Assembly: GCA_016295245.1 (NCBI GenBank)
Contig: JAEDLO010000009.1
Span: 1-32,150 of the forward strand
From: Bacteroidales bacterium
GTDB lineage: Bacteria > Bacteroidota > Bacteroidia > Bacteroidales > UBA932
Length of the DNA stretch: 32,150 nucleotides
Reading direction: 5' to 3'
Translations under genes and position numbers: made by a program
Notes under the pieces: generated by a model
What the model was told of the DNA's origin: nothing
The model's input: the letters and a program-made list of their open reading frames with translations, nothing else
The model's database searches: none
Shown: one piece after another, positions 1 through 7,257 of the stretch
Position numbering within the stretch: position 1 is the stretch's first letter
How the letters are laid out: every line of letters starts with the position of its first letter

Positions 1-449
1 TGGACGTATGGGAGAGAGAGCCGGAACCTGACCCCGAACTGATAGCCCTTGCGGATATTGCTACCCCGCATATTGCAGGCTACAGCGCAGATGGCAAGGC
101 GAACGGCACAAGAGAAAGCGTGCGGACAGTTGCCCGTGTCCTAGGCCTGCCTCTTGAGGATTGGCAGCCGAGGGGCCTTCCTGATCCGGCATACGGACGG
201 CGCGTCTTCTCTATCGATGCTGCCGGCAAGACCCGTGAAGAGATACTTTCCGAGGCAATATTGCATACCTACGACGTCACGCGGGATGACAGAGCTCTGC
301 GTCAGAATCCGGAAATGTTTGAAAAGATCAGGGGAGATTACCCGATCCGCCGGGAGTTTTCAGCATATACGGTGTGTGCTGAAAACTCCCCGGCGGATGC
401 GTTGGATGCCCTGGAAGCTCTGGGCTTCAAACTGAAGTCTATGCGTTGA
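1..449 (+). CDS. pdxB: 4-phosphoerythronate dehydrogenase PdxB, C-terminal part
   Basis: This is the 3' end of a gene that begins before the window; the reading frame enters at base 3 and ends at TGA 447-449. PdxB is a cytoplasmic NAD-dependent D-isomer 2-hydroxyacid dehydrogenase that oxidises 4-phosphoerythronate in the DXP-independent pyridoxal phosphate pathway. The visible part starts with DVWEREPEPD, the end of the NAD-binding domain. It continues with TPHIAGYSADGK, where the His is the catalytic His of the family and the IAGYS-x-x-GK pattern is typical of PdxB rather than SerA. The remaining roughly 110 residues form the PdxB C-terminal dimerisation region. Its last 11 bases overlap the 3' end of the convergent fabD gene. 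The product name is fairly secure, although two thirds of the protein is outside the window. Confidence 0.85.
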   Translation, partial: DVWEREPEPDPELIALADIATPHIAGYSADGKANGTRESVRTVARVLGLPLEDWQPRGLPDPAYGRRVFSIDAAGKTREEILSEAILHTYDVTRDDRALRQNPEMFEKIRGDYPIRREFSAYTVCAENSPADALDALEALGFKLKSMR

Positions 450-1335
450 CTGACAGGATGGTAATTTCCTTTCCTTCAGCGCTTGAGATACGTTTTACAA
501 GACCCTGGAGAACAGCTCCCGGACCGAGCTCAAGGAACTGGTCGGCTCCGTCAGAAATCATATTCTTTACGGATTGGGTCCACTTTACAGGCGAAGTGAG
601 CTGCTTGAGGAGATTGTCCTTGATCCTCTGAGGGTCGGTCTCGGCCACTGCGGTAACATTCTGGTATATAGGACAGTTTGGAGTATTTACTTCAGTCTGC
701 TCGATGGCCTTGGCAAGCTCGAGACGTGCCGGTTCCATAAGCGGCGAATGGAAGGCTCCGCCCACTCCAAGCGGAAGGGCGCGTTTTGCACCGGCTGCCT
801 TGAGGGCCTCACAGGCCTTGGCTACAGCCTCTTTCTCGCCTGAAATTACAAGCTGACCGTCGCAATTGTAATTGGCAGGAACGACAACTCCGTCGATTTC
901 GGCACACAGCTGCTCAACCTTCTCGTTAGGCAGGCCGATGACGGCTGCCATAGTGCCCGGTACCTTCTCGCAGCAGAGCTGCATCTGGCTTGCACGCACG
1001 GCAACAAGCCTGAGAGCGTCCTCAAACCTGACGGCGCCGCTTGCTACCAGAGCGGAAAACTCTCCGAGAGAGTGGCCTCCGACCATATCGGGAGCCTCAA
1101 GTCCTTCTGTACACAAGGCCATACATACTGAATGGAGGAAGATTGCAGGCTGGGTGACATTTGTAGCCCTGAGGTCTTCGTCGCTTCCGTTGAACATGAT
1201 GTCTGTGATGCGGAATCCGAGAATCTCATTGGCCTTCTCCATCATCTGACGTGCCTTCAGACTATTGTCGTACAAGTCTTTTCCCATACCCGGGAACTGT
1301 GCGCCCTGACCGGGAAATACATATGCTTTTTTCAT
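439..1335 (-). CDS. fabD: malonyl-CoA:ACP transacylase FabD
   Basis: FabD transfers malonyl from CoA to acyl carrier protein in cytoplasmic fatty acid synthesis. The 298-residue protein is full length for the family. It starts with the family hallmark YVFPGQGAQFPGMG. It carries the nucleophile elbow GHSLGEFSAL (Ser about residue 89), an Arg at about 114 that would bind the malonyl carboxylate, and the catalytic His in GAFHSPLM (about 196). The ATG at 1335 is preferred; an in-frame TTG six bases upstream would only add Met-Asp. A TAAATTTG minus-7 box lies 19 bases upstream of the ATG. The gene stands alone on the minus strand, convergent with pdxB (11-bp overlap of the stops) and divergent from tRNA-Arg. 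Confidence 0.95.
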   Translation of the reverse strand: MKKAYVFPGQGAQFPGMGKDLYDNSLKARQMMEKANEILGFRITDIMFNGSDEDLRATNVTQPAIFLHSVCMALCTEGLEAPDMVGGHSLGEFSALVASGAVRFEDALRLVAVRASQMQLCCEKVPGTMAAVIGLPNEKVEQLCAEIDGVVVPANYNCDGQLVISGEKEAVAKACEALKAAGAKRALPLGVGGAFHSPLMEPARLELAKAIEQTEVNTPNCPIYQNVTAVAETDPQRIKDNLLKQLTSPVKWTQSVKNMISDGADQFLELGPGAVLQGLVKRISSAEGKEITILSVNA

Positions 1336-1354
1336 ATCCAATCAATTTTGGCTG

Positions 1355-1362
1355 CAAATTTA
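1355..1362 (-). promoter_or_regulatory. minus-7 box of the fabD promoter
   Basis: Reads TAAATTTG on the minus strand, a perfect match to the Bacteroidota TAnnTTTG minus-7 element, 19 bases before the fabD ATG. No convincing TTTG minus-33 box is seen at the usual 17-23 base distance. Confidence 0.6.
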
Positions 1363-1377
1363 CAACAATTTTTTCAT

Positions 1378-1385
1378 TAACTTTG
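1378..1385 (+). promoter_or_regulatory. minus-7 box of the tRNA-Arg promoter
   Basis: Reads TAACTTTG, a perfect TAnnTTTG element, ten bases before the first base of the tRNA. A TTTG lies at 1347-1350, but the 27-base spacer is longer than usual. It is back to back with the fabD promoter. Confidence 0.6.
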
Positions 1386-1395
1386 CAGTCCGTTC

Positions 1396-1467
1396 GCCCC
1401 CTTAGTTTAATGGATAAAATTCAGGATTCCGGTTCCTGCGATAGGCGTTCGATTCGCCTAGGGGGTA
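1396..1467 (+). tRNA. tRNA-Arg, anticodon CCG
   Basis: A full cloverleaf can be folded by hand. The acceptor stem is 1396-1402 with 1460-1466 (GCCCCCT with AGGGGGT, first pair G-U), and the D stem is 1405-1408 with 1417-1420. The anticodon stem CAGGA/TCCTG is at 1422-1426 and 1434-1438, with a seven-base loop that places CCG at 34-36. The T stem AGGCG/CGCCT encloses loop TTCGATT. The discriminator is A1467. The CCA end is not encoded. CCG reads the arginine codon CGG. The 3' end lies only four bases from the stop of the convergent lipoprotein gene. Confidence 0.93.
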
Positions 1468-1471
1468 CAAA

Positions 1472-2545
1472 TCAATTTCCGAACTGATATTCGCTCGTGC
1501 CCTTCAGACCCACGATGCCGAAATAAGATTCCACGATATTTCCCTTGCAGTAAATCTTCTTCCCCAGCAGCTTCGGGTTGTCCTGAAGATTCAGATTGTC
1601 CCTTATTGTCCCGGCTTTGAGTTCCACGCTGATGCAGTGCTCCTTGGAATCCGTGTTGGGGCGCATACCTATCACTATGTTTGTATTCTTGCTGAAAGGC
1701 GGTGAGAAGGAAATATTGTTTGTCCCCATTGCGACGCCCACTATATACCCGCACACCCATACATCGGTCTGCCCGATGTTTTCCTTTGCATCGCTTACCG
1801 AATAGGCATTTTCCGGGTCCAGGCCTCCCGAACTGCCGAAATGGTACTTGTCCTCCAGCCACTGACGCGTGGTGTCAAGCTGTATGCGGATTCCGTCCGT
1901 GGCCGTGCCCGGGCTGGCGGACAGGCGGACCGAGAGAATCTGGGCCGCACCCAGCTCCTTGTTGAACAGGTCTTGGGTTCCTGAAGATCCCGACAAAGAG
2001 ACAGCAACGTCCCCCGGGCGGAAATACGCAATTCTCTTTTCATCGTAAGAGTGGGAAAGCGAACCGTCTTCATTTTCCAGTTTGAGTTCGGCATTCGGGA
2101 ACTCCTCCTTGAAACTGTCCTCCACCACAAGTCGGAGCCCGCTGTTCATCTGGGTGCAGGAGAGCCTGGCGCTGACTCGGCTGCCGGCGTTCACTACCAC
2201 GACCTGGCTGTCGCCATACTGAGGGCTGTCATACTCCGGCCGGGAGAAGTCGCACGACCTGGCACTGACTGTGTAGCTTCCCGCCGGAAGGCTCAGGCTC
2301 TCTGGCGAATTGCCGTAGCGGCCCTCATAACGGACTTCGCCATCTTTGTCGCAGATGAGCAGGATGAAGTCTTCTACATCGGGTATGGCGCCCACAGCAT
2401 TCGCGCGAGTCAGGGGAAGTGGGTCGCAGAGTGTGACCACAAGGGTGCCGTTGTCGGCAGAAGACAGACTGCGGCAAGCCTGGGCCGCGAAGAAAAAGGG
2501 GAAAACCGCCGCAAGCAGGGCGGGAAAGATAATTTTGTTTTTCAT
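1472..2545 (-). CDS. DUF4493-type surface lipoprotein with C-terminal DUF6359-like domain
   Basis: A 357-residue predicted lipoprotein of unknown function. The start MKNKIIFPALLAAV at 2545 gives a clean signal peptide; the frame runs 34 codons further upstream, but that part reads as non-coding. The signal ends FFAAQAC, with Cys about residue 24 as the probable lipidated residue, although AQAC is a weak lipobox. Residues about 33-160 (GTLVVTLCDPLPLTR, DVEDFILLICDKDGEV, LPAGSYTVSARS, then CTQMNSGLRL) show the pattern of DUF4493, an immunoglobulin-like domain in Bacteroidota surface proteins. The C-terminal 110 residues, from AYSVSDAKENIG through VWVCGYIVG, resemble the OB-fold DUF6359 family. 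Such proteins are usually cell-surface exposed; ligand and role are unknown. The gene is monocistronic and its upstream region is unusually rich in inverted repeats. Confidence 0.8.
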   Translation of the reverse strand: MKNKIIFPALLAAVFPFFFAAQACRSLSSADNGTLVVTLCDPLPLTRANAVGAIPDVEDFILLICDKDGEVRYEGRYGNSPESLSLPAGSYTVSARSCDFSRPEYDSPQYGDSQVVVVNAGSRVSARLSCTQMNSGLRLVVEDSFKEEFPNAELKLENEDGSLSHSYDEKRIAYFRPGDVAVSLSGSSGTQDLFNKELGAAQILSVRLSASPGTATDGIRIQLDTTRQWLEDKYHFGSSGGLDPENAYSVSDAKENIGQTDVWVCGYIVGVAMGTNNISFSPPFSKNTNIVIGMRPNTDSKEHCISVELKAGTIRDNLNLQDNPKLLGKKIYCKGNIVESYFGIVGLKGTSEYQFGN

Positions 2546-2563
2546 AGCGCAAAAGTGTTTTTG

Positions 2564-2571
2564 CAAATATG
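2564..2571 (-). promoter_or_regulatory. probable minus-7 box for the DUF4493 lipoprotein gene
   Basis: Reads CATATTTG on the minus strand, seven of eight matches to TAnnTTTG, 18 bases before the ATG. That distance agrees with the 19-29 bases seen for nearly every other promoter in the window, which favours it over the perfect but distant box at 2703-2710. Confidence 0.4.
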
Positions 2572-2598
2572 GGGAAAGGAGCCGTAAATGGCGAGTGG

Positions 2599-2619
2599 AA
2601 AACTTAAATCTTAAGTTTT
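2599..2619. repeat. perfect 9-bp inverted repeat upstream of the lipoprotein gene
   Basis: AAAACTTAA at 2599-2607 is the exact reverse complement of TTAAGTTTT at 2611-2619, with only three bases between. Two more CTTAA half-sites follow at 2668-2672 and 2679-2683. The repeat lies about 28 bases upstream of the probable minus-7 box, a normal place for a regulator site. An operator is inference; no regulator is identified. Confidence 0.5.
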
Positions 2620-2633
2620 GGAGGAAAAATTCA

Positions 2634-2664
2634 CGGGGTACTTGCAATCACTGCGAGTACCCCG
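2634..2664 (-). terminator. 13-bp hairpin, terminator-like on the minus strand
   Basis: Bases 2634-2646 pair with 2652-2664 (nine perfect pairs from the outside, then one G-U, then three more) around a five-base loop. On the minus strand the hairpin is followed by TGAATTTTTCC, an intrinsic-terminator-like tail. No annotated gene ends here, so it may end a short leader or small RNA, or act as an attenuator. On the plus strand no T-run follows. Confidence 0.45.
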
Positions 2665-2702
2665 TTACTTAACCTAAACTTAAACTATGAAAAACTTCAC
2701 TG

Positions 2703-2710
2703 CAAATATA
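2703..2710 (-). promoter_or_regulatory. perfect minus-7 box without an assigned gene
   Basis: Reads TATATTTG on the minus strand, a perfect TAnnTTTG match, 157 bases before the lipoprotein ATG and about 40 bases before the terminator-like hairpin at 2634-2664. No TTTG at 17-23 bases was found. It could drive a transcript of about 70 nt ending at the hairpin, or a long leader of the lipoprotein gene. Confidence 0.35.
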
Positions 2711-2754
2711 CGAATTTTTTTAAAAGTACAGCTTATTTCAAAAGTAAAAATCAT

Positions 2755-2785
2755 TATTTTTGCCGCATTGTATTATATTAAGAAG
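2755..2785 (+). promoter_or_regulatory. promoter and transcript-start element of the M16 protease gene
   Basis: TATTTTTG at 2755-2762 is a perfect minus-7 box 28 bases before the ATG. Nine bases later ATTATATTAAGAAG (2772-2785) occurs; the same 14 bases occur at the same place before secA. No clear minus-33 box was found. Confidence 0.6.
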
Positions 2786-2790
2786 GAAAA

Positions 2791-5691
2791 ATGAAAAAGT
2801 TAGTCACTCTTTTCGCGACTGCTCTGATGATGTTGTTCGCGTTATCCTGCCAAAGGTATGAGACTTTTGAGGGGGATCCTCTCGGAACGAAGCTTTACAC
2901 CCTTGACAATGGTCTCAAAGTGTATATGTCTGTAAATAAGGAGGAACCGCGCATCCAGACTTATATCGCAGTAAAGGTGGGAAGCAAGAACGACCCTGCA
3001 GAGACCACTGGCCTTGCACACTATTTCGAGCACCTTATGTTCAAGGGAAGCGAAAAGTTCGGAACTTCTGACTACGCTGCCGAGAAGCCTATGCTCGACC
3101 GCATCGAAGAACTCTTCGAGATTTACAGGGCTACTGACGATCCGGCAAAGCGCGAGGCCATCTACCACGAAATTGACTCCATCAGTTTCGAGGCTTCAAA
3201 ACTGGCCATTCCGAACGAGTATGACAAACTGATGGCCTCAATCGGCGCGGACGGTACCAATGCCTGGACCTCGACTGATGAGACTGTCTATACTGAGGAC
3301 ATCCCGTCGAACCAGATCGAGAACTGGGCGAAAATTCAGGCAGACCGTTTCCGTCATAATGTCATCCGCGGCTTCCACACCGAGCTTGAAACCATCTACG
3401 AGGAGAAGAATATGTCCCTGACTCAGGACAACCGCAAGGTTTGGGAGGCTCTCGACAAGGCCCTCTTCCCGCACCATCCATACGGAAAGCAAACCACAAT
3501 CGGCAGCCAGGAGCATCTGAAGAATCCTTCGATCACCAATGTAAAGAAATACTACTCGACCTATTATGTTCCAAACAACATAGCCATCTGTCTGTCAGGA
3601 GATTTCGATCCGGATGAGATGGTAGCCGTAATCGAGAAATACTTCGGTGACTGGGAGCCTAACAAGAATATCCCGGTCCTCGAGTACGAGCCTGAGGAGG
3701 AAGTTACAAGCCCTATCGAGATGGAAGTTTACGGCCTCGAGGCTGAAAACATCGCCCTTGCCTGGAGGCTTCCGGGCTCTTCGGACCTCAAGACTATGGC
3801 AGTCGGCCAGATTGCTTCTTCAATCTTCTACAACGGCCAGGCGGGTCTCTGCGATCTTGACATCAACCAGCAGCAGAAGGCCCTTTCAATCAACGGAGGC
3901 CTTTCTGCCTCTCCGGACTACAGCCAGTTCGTGGTGATGGGCCGTCCAAAGCAGGGCCAGAGCCTCGATGAACTCCGTAGCCTTGCCCTCGGCGAGATTG
4001 CCAAGCTGCGCAGCGGCGACTTCGACGAGTCGCTCATCAACGCCACTATCAACAATATCAAACTCGAGAAGATGCGCGCTCTGGAGAGCAACTCTTCGCG
4101 TGCAGTACAGTATGTGGACGCCTTTATCGCCGGTGTGGACTGGGCGGAGGCCTGCAAGGAACTCGAACTGCTTGAGGCCGTCACCAAGGAGGATGTGGTA
4201 GCCTTTGCCAACAAGTATCTCGCCCAGAACGCCTATGCTGTCGTATACAAGAAGGTAGGCGAGGACAAGAGCATCCAGAAGATTTCCGCTCCGAAGATCA
4301 CCCCTATCGTCACCAACCGGGATATGGTAAGCGATTTCGTGAAGGAAGTCCAGGCTTCTGAAGTCAAGCCTATCGAGCCTGTTTTCGTGGACTTCAGCAA
4401 AGAACTCTCTTTCTCAGACCTTGCAAAGGGTGTGAACGTAATCTATAAGCACAACGATCTCAACGATATTTTCAATCTTACCATTCAGTACAATACCGGT
4501 TCCATTGACACTCCTGAACTCGGCGTGGCTGCCGACTATATCTCATATCTCGGCACTCCGGAGCGCAGCAGCTCCGAGATTGCATCCAGGATGTATGAGC
4601 TCGGCTGCCAGTTCTCGGTTTCGGTAGGTTCCACCAAGTCGGCAATCCGTATCTCAGGTCTTTCGGAGAATATGTCTGAAGCTATCTCAATAGTTGAGGA
4701 CCTGGTGCTCAATGCCCAGCCGGACGAGCAGATACTTGCAAATCTCAAGGCTGATATCTTCAAGTCAAGGGCAAATGCCAAGACCAACCAGAGGTCTTGC
4801 TCTACAGCCCTGCTGAACTATGCCATTTATGGACCTGATTACATCAGCAAGGCAAATCAGCCTAACGAGAATATTGCCGCCCTGACCTCGGACCAGCTGC
4901 TTTCAAAGATCCGTGAGGTCTATATGCTTGGCCACGAGATTCTCTACTATGGCCCGATGAGCGAGGCTGAGGCAAACGCCGCCATCAAGGAAAGCCACAG
5001 CTTCAGCGCTGAGGCTGAGGCCCTCCCGGAAATCATCCCTCCGACCAGGAAGGTCGAGAAGAGCAACGTTCTTCTCTCCCAGTACGATTCCCGCCAGCTC
5101 TACTACTACCAGTACTCTGACCGCGGCGAGAAGTTTGATGCTGCGTCGGCTGCCGTAAGCAACCTGTACAACGAGTACTTCGGTGGCGGTATGAACACCA
5201 TTGTCTTCCAGGAGATGCGTGAGGCCCGCGGCCTTGCATACTCAGCCTGGGCCCGCCTCTACAGCCCTAACACCATTGAGTCTGACTACTATTATGTGGC
5301 CTTCATTGCCACCCAGAACGACAAGATGCGCCAGGCTATCGAAGCCTTCGACAGCATTATTAACGATATGCCGCAGTCAGAGGCTGCTTTCAAGATTGCC
5401 AAGGACGCTCTCATCAGCCGTCTCCGCACCCAGAGGACCAATGGCGCTCAAGTCATCTCACAGTACCTGAGCTGCAGGCGTCTTGGCCTTGAAGAACCGC
5501 TCGACCGCAGAGTCTTCGAACAGGTTCAGAATATGACTCTCGAGGATGTGGTGGCATACCAGCAGGAAATGGTCAAGGGCCGCAACTACACCTATACGAT
5601 ACTCGGCGACCTGAAGGATATTGACATCAATTATCTTTCAAGCCTTGGCGAGATTAAGGTTCTCAGCCAGAAGGATATCTTCGGATTCTAG
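2791..5691 (+). CDS. M16 family zinc metalloprotease, lipoprotein
   Basis: A 966-residue insulinase/pitrilysin-family protease with two M16 repeats. The N-terminus MKKLVTLFATALMMLFALSC ends in a lipobox (FALSC, Cys20), so it should be lipid-anchored in the periplasm or outer membrane. The inverted zinc motif HYFEH is at residues 77-81. A third glutamate ligand lies near 204-205 in LETIYEEKNMSL, at the spacing expected for the family. The second half lacks HxxEH but carries the Arg/Tyr signature REARGLAYSAWARLY that completes the active site. Length is as usual for Bacteroidota two-repeat M16 proteins, which degrade peptides in the periplasm; the substrate is unknown. The start is the ATG directly after an A-rich leader. 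The gene is monocistronic and followed by a long hairpin. The family is certain, the physiological role is not. Confidence 0.93.
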   Translation: MKKLVTLFATALMMLFALSCQRYETFEGDPLGTKLYTLDNGLKVYMSVNKEEPRIQTYIAVKVGSKNDPAETTGLAHYFEHLMFKGSEKFGTSDYAAEKPMLDRIEELFEIYRATDDPAKREAIYHEIDSISFEASKLAIPNEYDKLMASIGADGTNAWTSTDETVYTEDIPSNQIENWAKIQADRFRHNVIRGFHTELETIYEEKNMSLTQDNRKVWEALDKALFPHHPYGKQTTIGSQEHLKNPSITNVKKYYSTYYVPNNIAICLSGDFDPDEMVAVIEKYFGDWEPNKNIPVLEYEPEEEVTSPIEMEVYGLEAENIALAWRLPGSSDLKTMAVGQIASSIFYNGQAGLCDLDINQQQKALSINGGLSASPDYSQFVVMGRPKQGQSLDELRSLALGEIAKLRSGDFDESLINATINNIKLEKMRALESNSSRAVQYVDAFIAGVDWAEACKELELLEAVTKEDVVAFANKYLAQNAYAVVYKKVGEDKSIQKISAPKITPIVTNRDMVSDFVKEVQASEVKPIEPVFVDFSKELSFSDLAKGVNVIYKHNDLNDIFNLTIQYNTGSIDTPELGVAADYISYLGTPERSSSEIASRMYELGCQFSVSVGSTKSAIRISGLSENMSEAISIVEDLVLNAQPDEQILANLKADIFKSRANAKTNQRSCSTALLNYAIYGPDYISKANQPNENIAALTSDQLLSKIREVYMLGHEILYYGPMSEAEANAAIKESHSFSAEAEALPEIIPPTRKVEKSNVLLSQYDSRQLYYYQYSDRGEKFDAASAAVSNLYNEYFGGGMNTIVFQEMREARGLAYSAWARLYSPNTIESDYYYVAFIATQNDKMRQAIEAFDSIINDMPQSEAAFKIAKDALISRLRTQRTNGAQVISQYLSCRRLGLEEPLDRRVFEQVQNMTLEDVVAYQQEMVKGRNYTYTILGDLKDIDINYLSSLGEIKVLSQKDIFGF

Positions 5692-5727
5692 ACCTGACGC
5701 TCTGAACCAGAATATGTCAAAAGATTG

Positions 5728-5773
5728 AGACTGTCACGGCGCTTCTGTCCGAAGGACGACGCCGTGGCAGTCT
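5728..5773. terminator. 14-bp inverted repeat between the protease and MATE genes
   Basis: Bases 5728-5741 pair with 5760-5773 (13 Watson-Crick pairs and one G-U). Inside the loop a second small hairpin, GTCC with GGAC around GAA (5747-5757), can form. No T-run follows on the plus strand, so it is not a classical intrinsic terminator, but it sits 37 bases after the M16 stop and may stop or stabilise that transcript. Confidence 0.5.
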
Positions 5774-5801
5774 TCGATAACCCAACTCCAGTCCCGGATT
5801 G

Positions 5802-7247
5802 ATGATACGAAGAGCAGACAAGACAAGCGACCTGCTGGCCTTGATCCGCGAGGGCAAAGCGATGTCCTTGCGCAGCCGGCTGAGCCTCGTTGTACAACTC
5901 AGTATCCCTGCGGTCATAGCGCAGCTATCCTCGATTGTGATGCAGTACATCGACGCGATGATGGTGGGGCACCTTGGGGCCGAAGCCTCCGCGTCCATCG
6001 GGCTGATGTCCACGAGCACCTGGCTCTTTATGGGCTTGAGCGTCTCGGTGGCATCGGGCTTCTCCGTGCAGGTTGCGCACTGTGTGGGCGCCGGTGATTT
6101 GCGCTCCGCACGCGCCGTCTTGAGGCAGTCGCTCACCGCTACGCTGGCCTTCAGCCTGCTGCTTGCCTCGCTAGGCTTTGCAGTCAGTGGCGCCCTGCCC
6201 GGATGGCTGGGAGGCGACGTCTCAATCAGGCAGGATGCTTCAACTTACTTTTCCATCTTCTCGCTCTTCCTGCCTGCGCTTCAGATGAACTACCTCGCCG
6301 GCGGAATGCTCCGGTGCAGCGGCAATATGAAGGTGCCGAGCGTGCTGGGCGTCGGGATGTGCGCGCTGGACGTAGTGTTCAATTTCTTCTTCATCTTCCC
6401 ATCGCGGAAGCTGGCGTTTGCCGGTCTTGAATTTGTCGTGCCGGGTGCGGGTCTGGGCGTAAAGGGTGCCGCTCTGGGCACAGCTGCCGCTGAAACCCTG
6501 GTGGCCGCGATAATGATGTGGTACCTCCTGTGCCGTTCGGGCGAACTGCGCCTCAAAGGAGAGCGGGGAAGTTTCCTGCCGGATGCCCGCTGCCTGAAGA
6601 AGGCTCTGCGGATAAGCGTTCCGATGGCACTGGAGCATTTTGTCATCAATGCCGCCCAGATTGTATCGACCATCATAGTCGCCCCTCTGGGTGTGTTTGC
6701 GATAGCGGCCAACTCCTTTGCCATCACGGCGGAGAGCCTCTGCTATATGCCGGGGCACGGCATTTCCGAAGCTGCAACAACGCTTGTAGGGCAATGCGTC
6801 GGGGCGGGCCGCCGCCCTCTGACGCGCAGTTTTGCCCGCATCACGGTGCTGCTCGGAATGGGCATTATGAGCGTTTCGGGCGCGCTGATGTATATCTTTG
6901 CGCCCCAGATCATCGGCTTTATGACTCCTGTCGGGGAAATACGCGAACTGGCGGTGATGGCTCTGCGTATCGAGGCCTTCGCCGAACCGATGTTCGCCGC
7001 GTCAATGGTCGCCTATGGCGTCTTCCTCGGGGCGGCGGACACTCTGGTGCCGTGCCTGATGAATTTCTTCAGCATCTGGGCGGTGCGTCTTACCCTGGCC
7101 TCCCTGCTGGCGCCGTCCCTGGGCCTGAAGGGCGTCTGGATAGCGATGTGCATAGAGTTGTGCTTCCGGGGCACCATCTTCCTCATCCGCCTCAGGCGTG
7201 AACGATGGATGAAGCGGATGATGCCAGAAACAGAGAAAAATATATAA
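5802..7247 (+). CDS. MATE family multidrug/metabolite exporter
   Basis: A 481-residue inner-membrane transporter with about twelve hydrophobic helices, the usual length for MATE (NorM/DinF-type) proteins that export cationic drugs or metabolites against Na+ or H+. The first repeat carries the MATE signature SIPAVIAQLSSIVMQYIDAM followed by VGHLGAEASASIG. The second half has ISVPMALEHFVINAAQIVST and SFAITAESLCYMPGHGISEAA, matching the internal duplication. ATG 5802 is chosen; a TTG lies directly before it, and an internal ATG at 5862 (MSLRSRLSLVV) is another possible start closer to the first helix. No TAnnTTTG box was found in the 110-bp gap upstream. It ends ten bases before the DUF3737 gene, so the two are probably co-transcribed. 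The substrate is unknown. Confidence 0.92.
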   Translation: MIRRADKTSDLLALIREGKAMSLRSRLSLVVQLSIPAVIAQLSSIVMQYIDAMMVGHLGAEASASIGLMSTSTWLFMGLSVSVASGFSVQVAHCVGAGDLRSARAVLRQSLTATLAFSLLLASLGFAVSGALPGWLGGDVSIRQDASTYFSIFSLFLPALQMNYLAGGMLRCSGNMKVPSVLGVGMCALDVVFNFFFIFPSRKLAFAGLEFVVPGAGLGVKGAALGTAAAETLVAAIMMWYLLCRSGELRLKGERGSFLPDARCLKKALRISVPMALEHFVINAAQIVSTIIVAPLGVFAIAANSFAITAESLCYMPGHGISEAATTLVGQCVGAGRRPLTRSFARITVLLGMGIMSVSGALMYIFAPQIIGFMTPVGEIRELAVMALRIEAFAEPMFAASMVAYGVFLGAADTLVPCLMNFFSIWAVRLTLASLLAPSLGLKGVWIAMCIELCFRGTIFLIRLRRERWMKRMMPETEKNI

Positions 7248-7257
7248 CTACATTTAT

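Noticed and set aside
1336..1341. TTG at 1341 as the fabD start
   Set aside because: It adds only two residues; ATG 1335 gives the standard FabD N-terminus and fits the promoter spacing.
2687..2794. Open frame of 35 codons starting at ATG 2687 and overlapping the M16 start as ATGA
   Set aside because: It is AT-rich, runs through the minus-7 box and transcript-start element of the M16 gene, and its sequence looks like leader DNA rather than a peptide gene.
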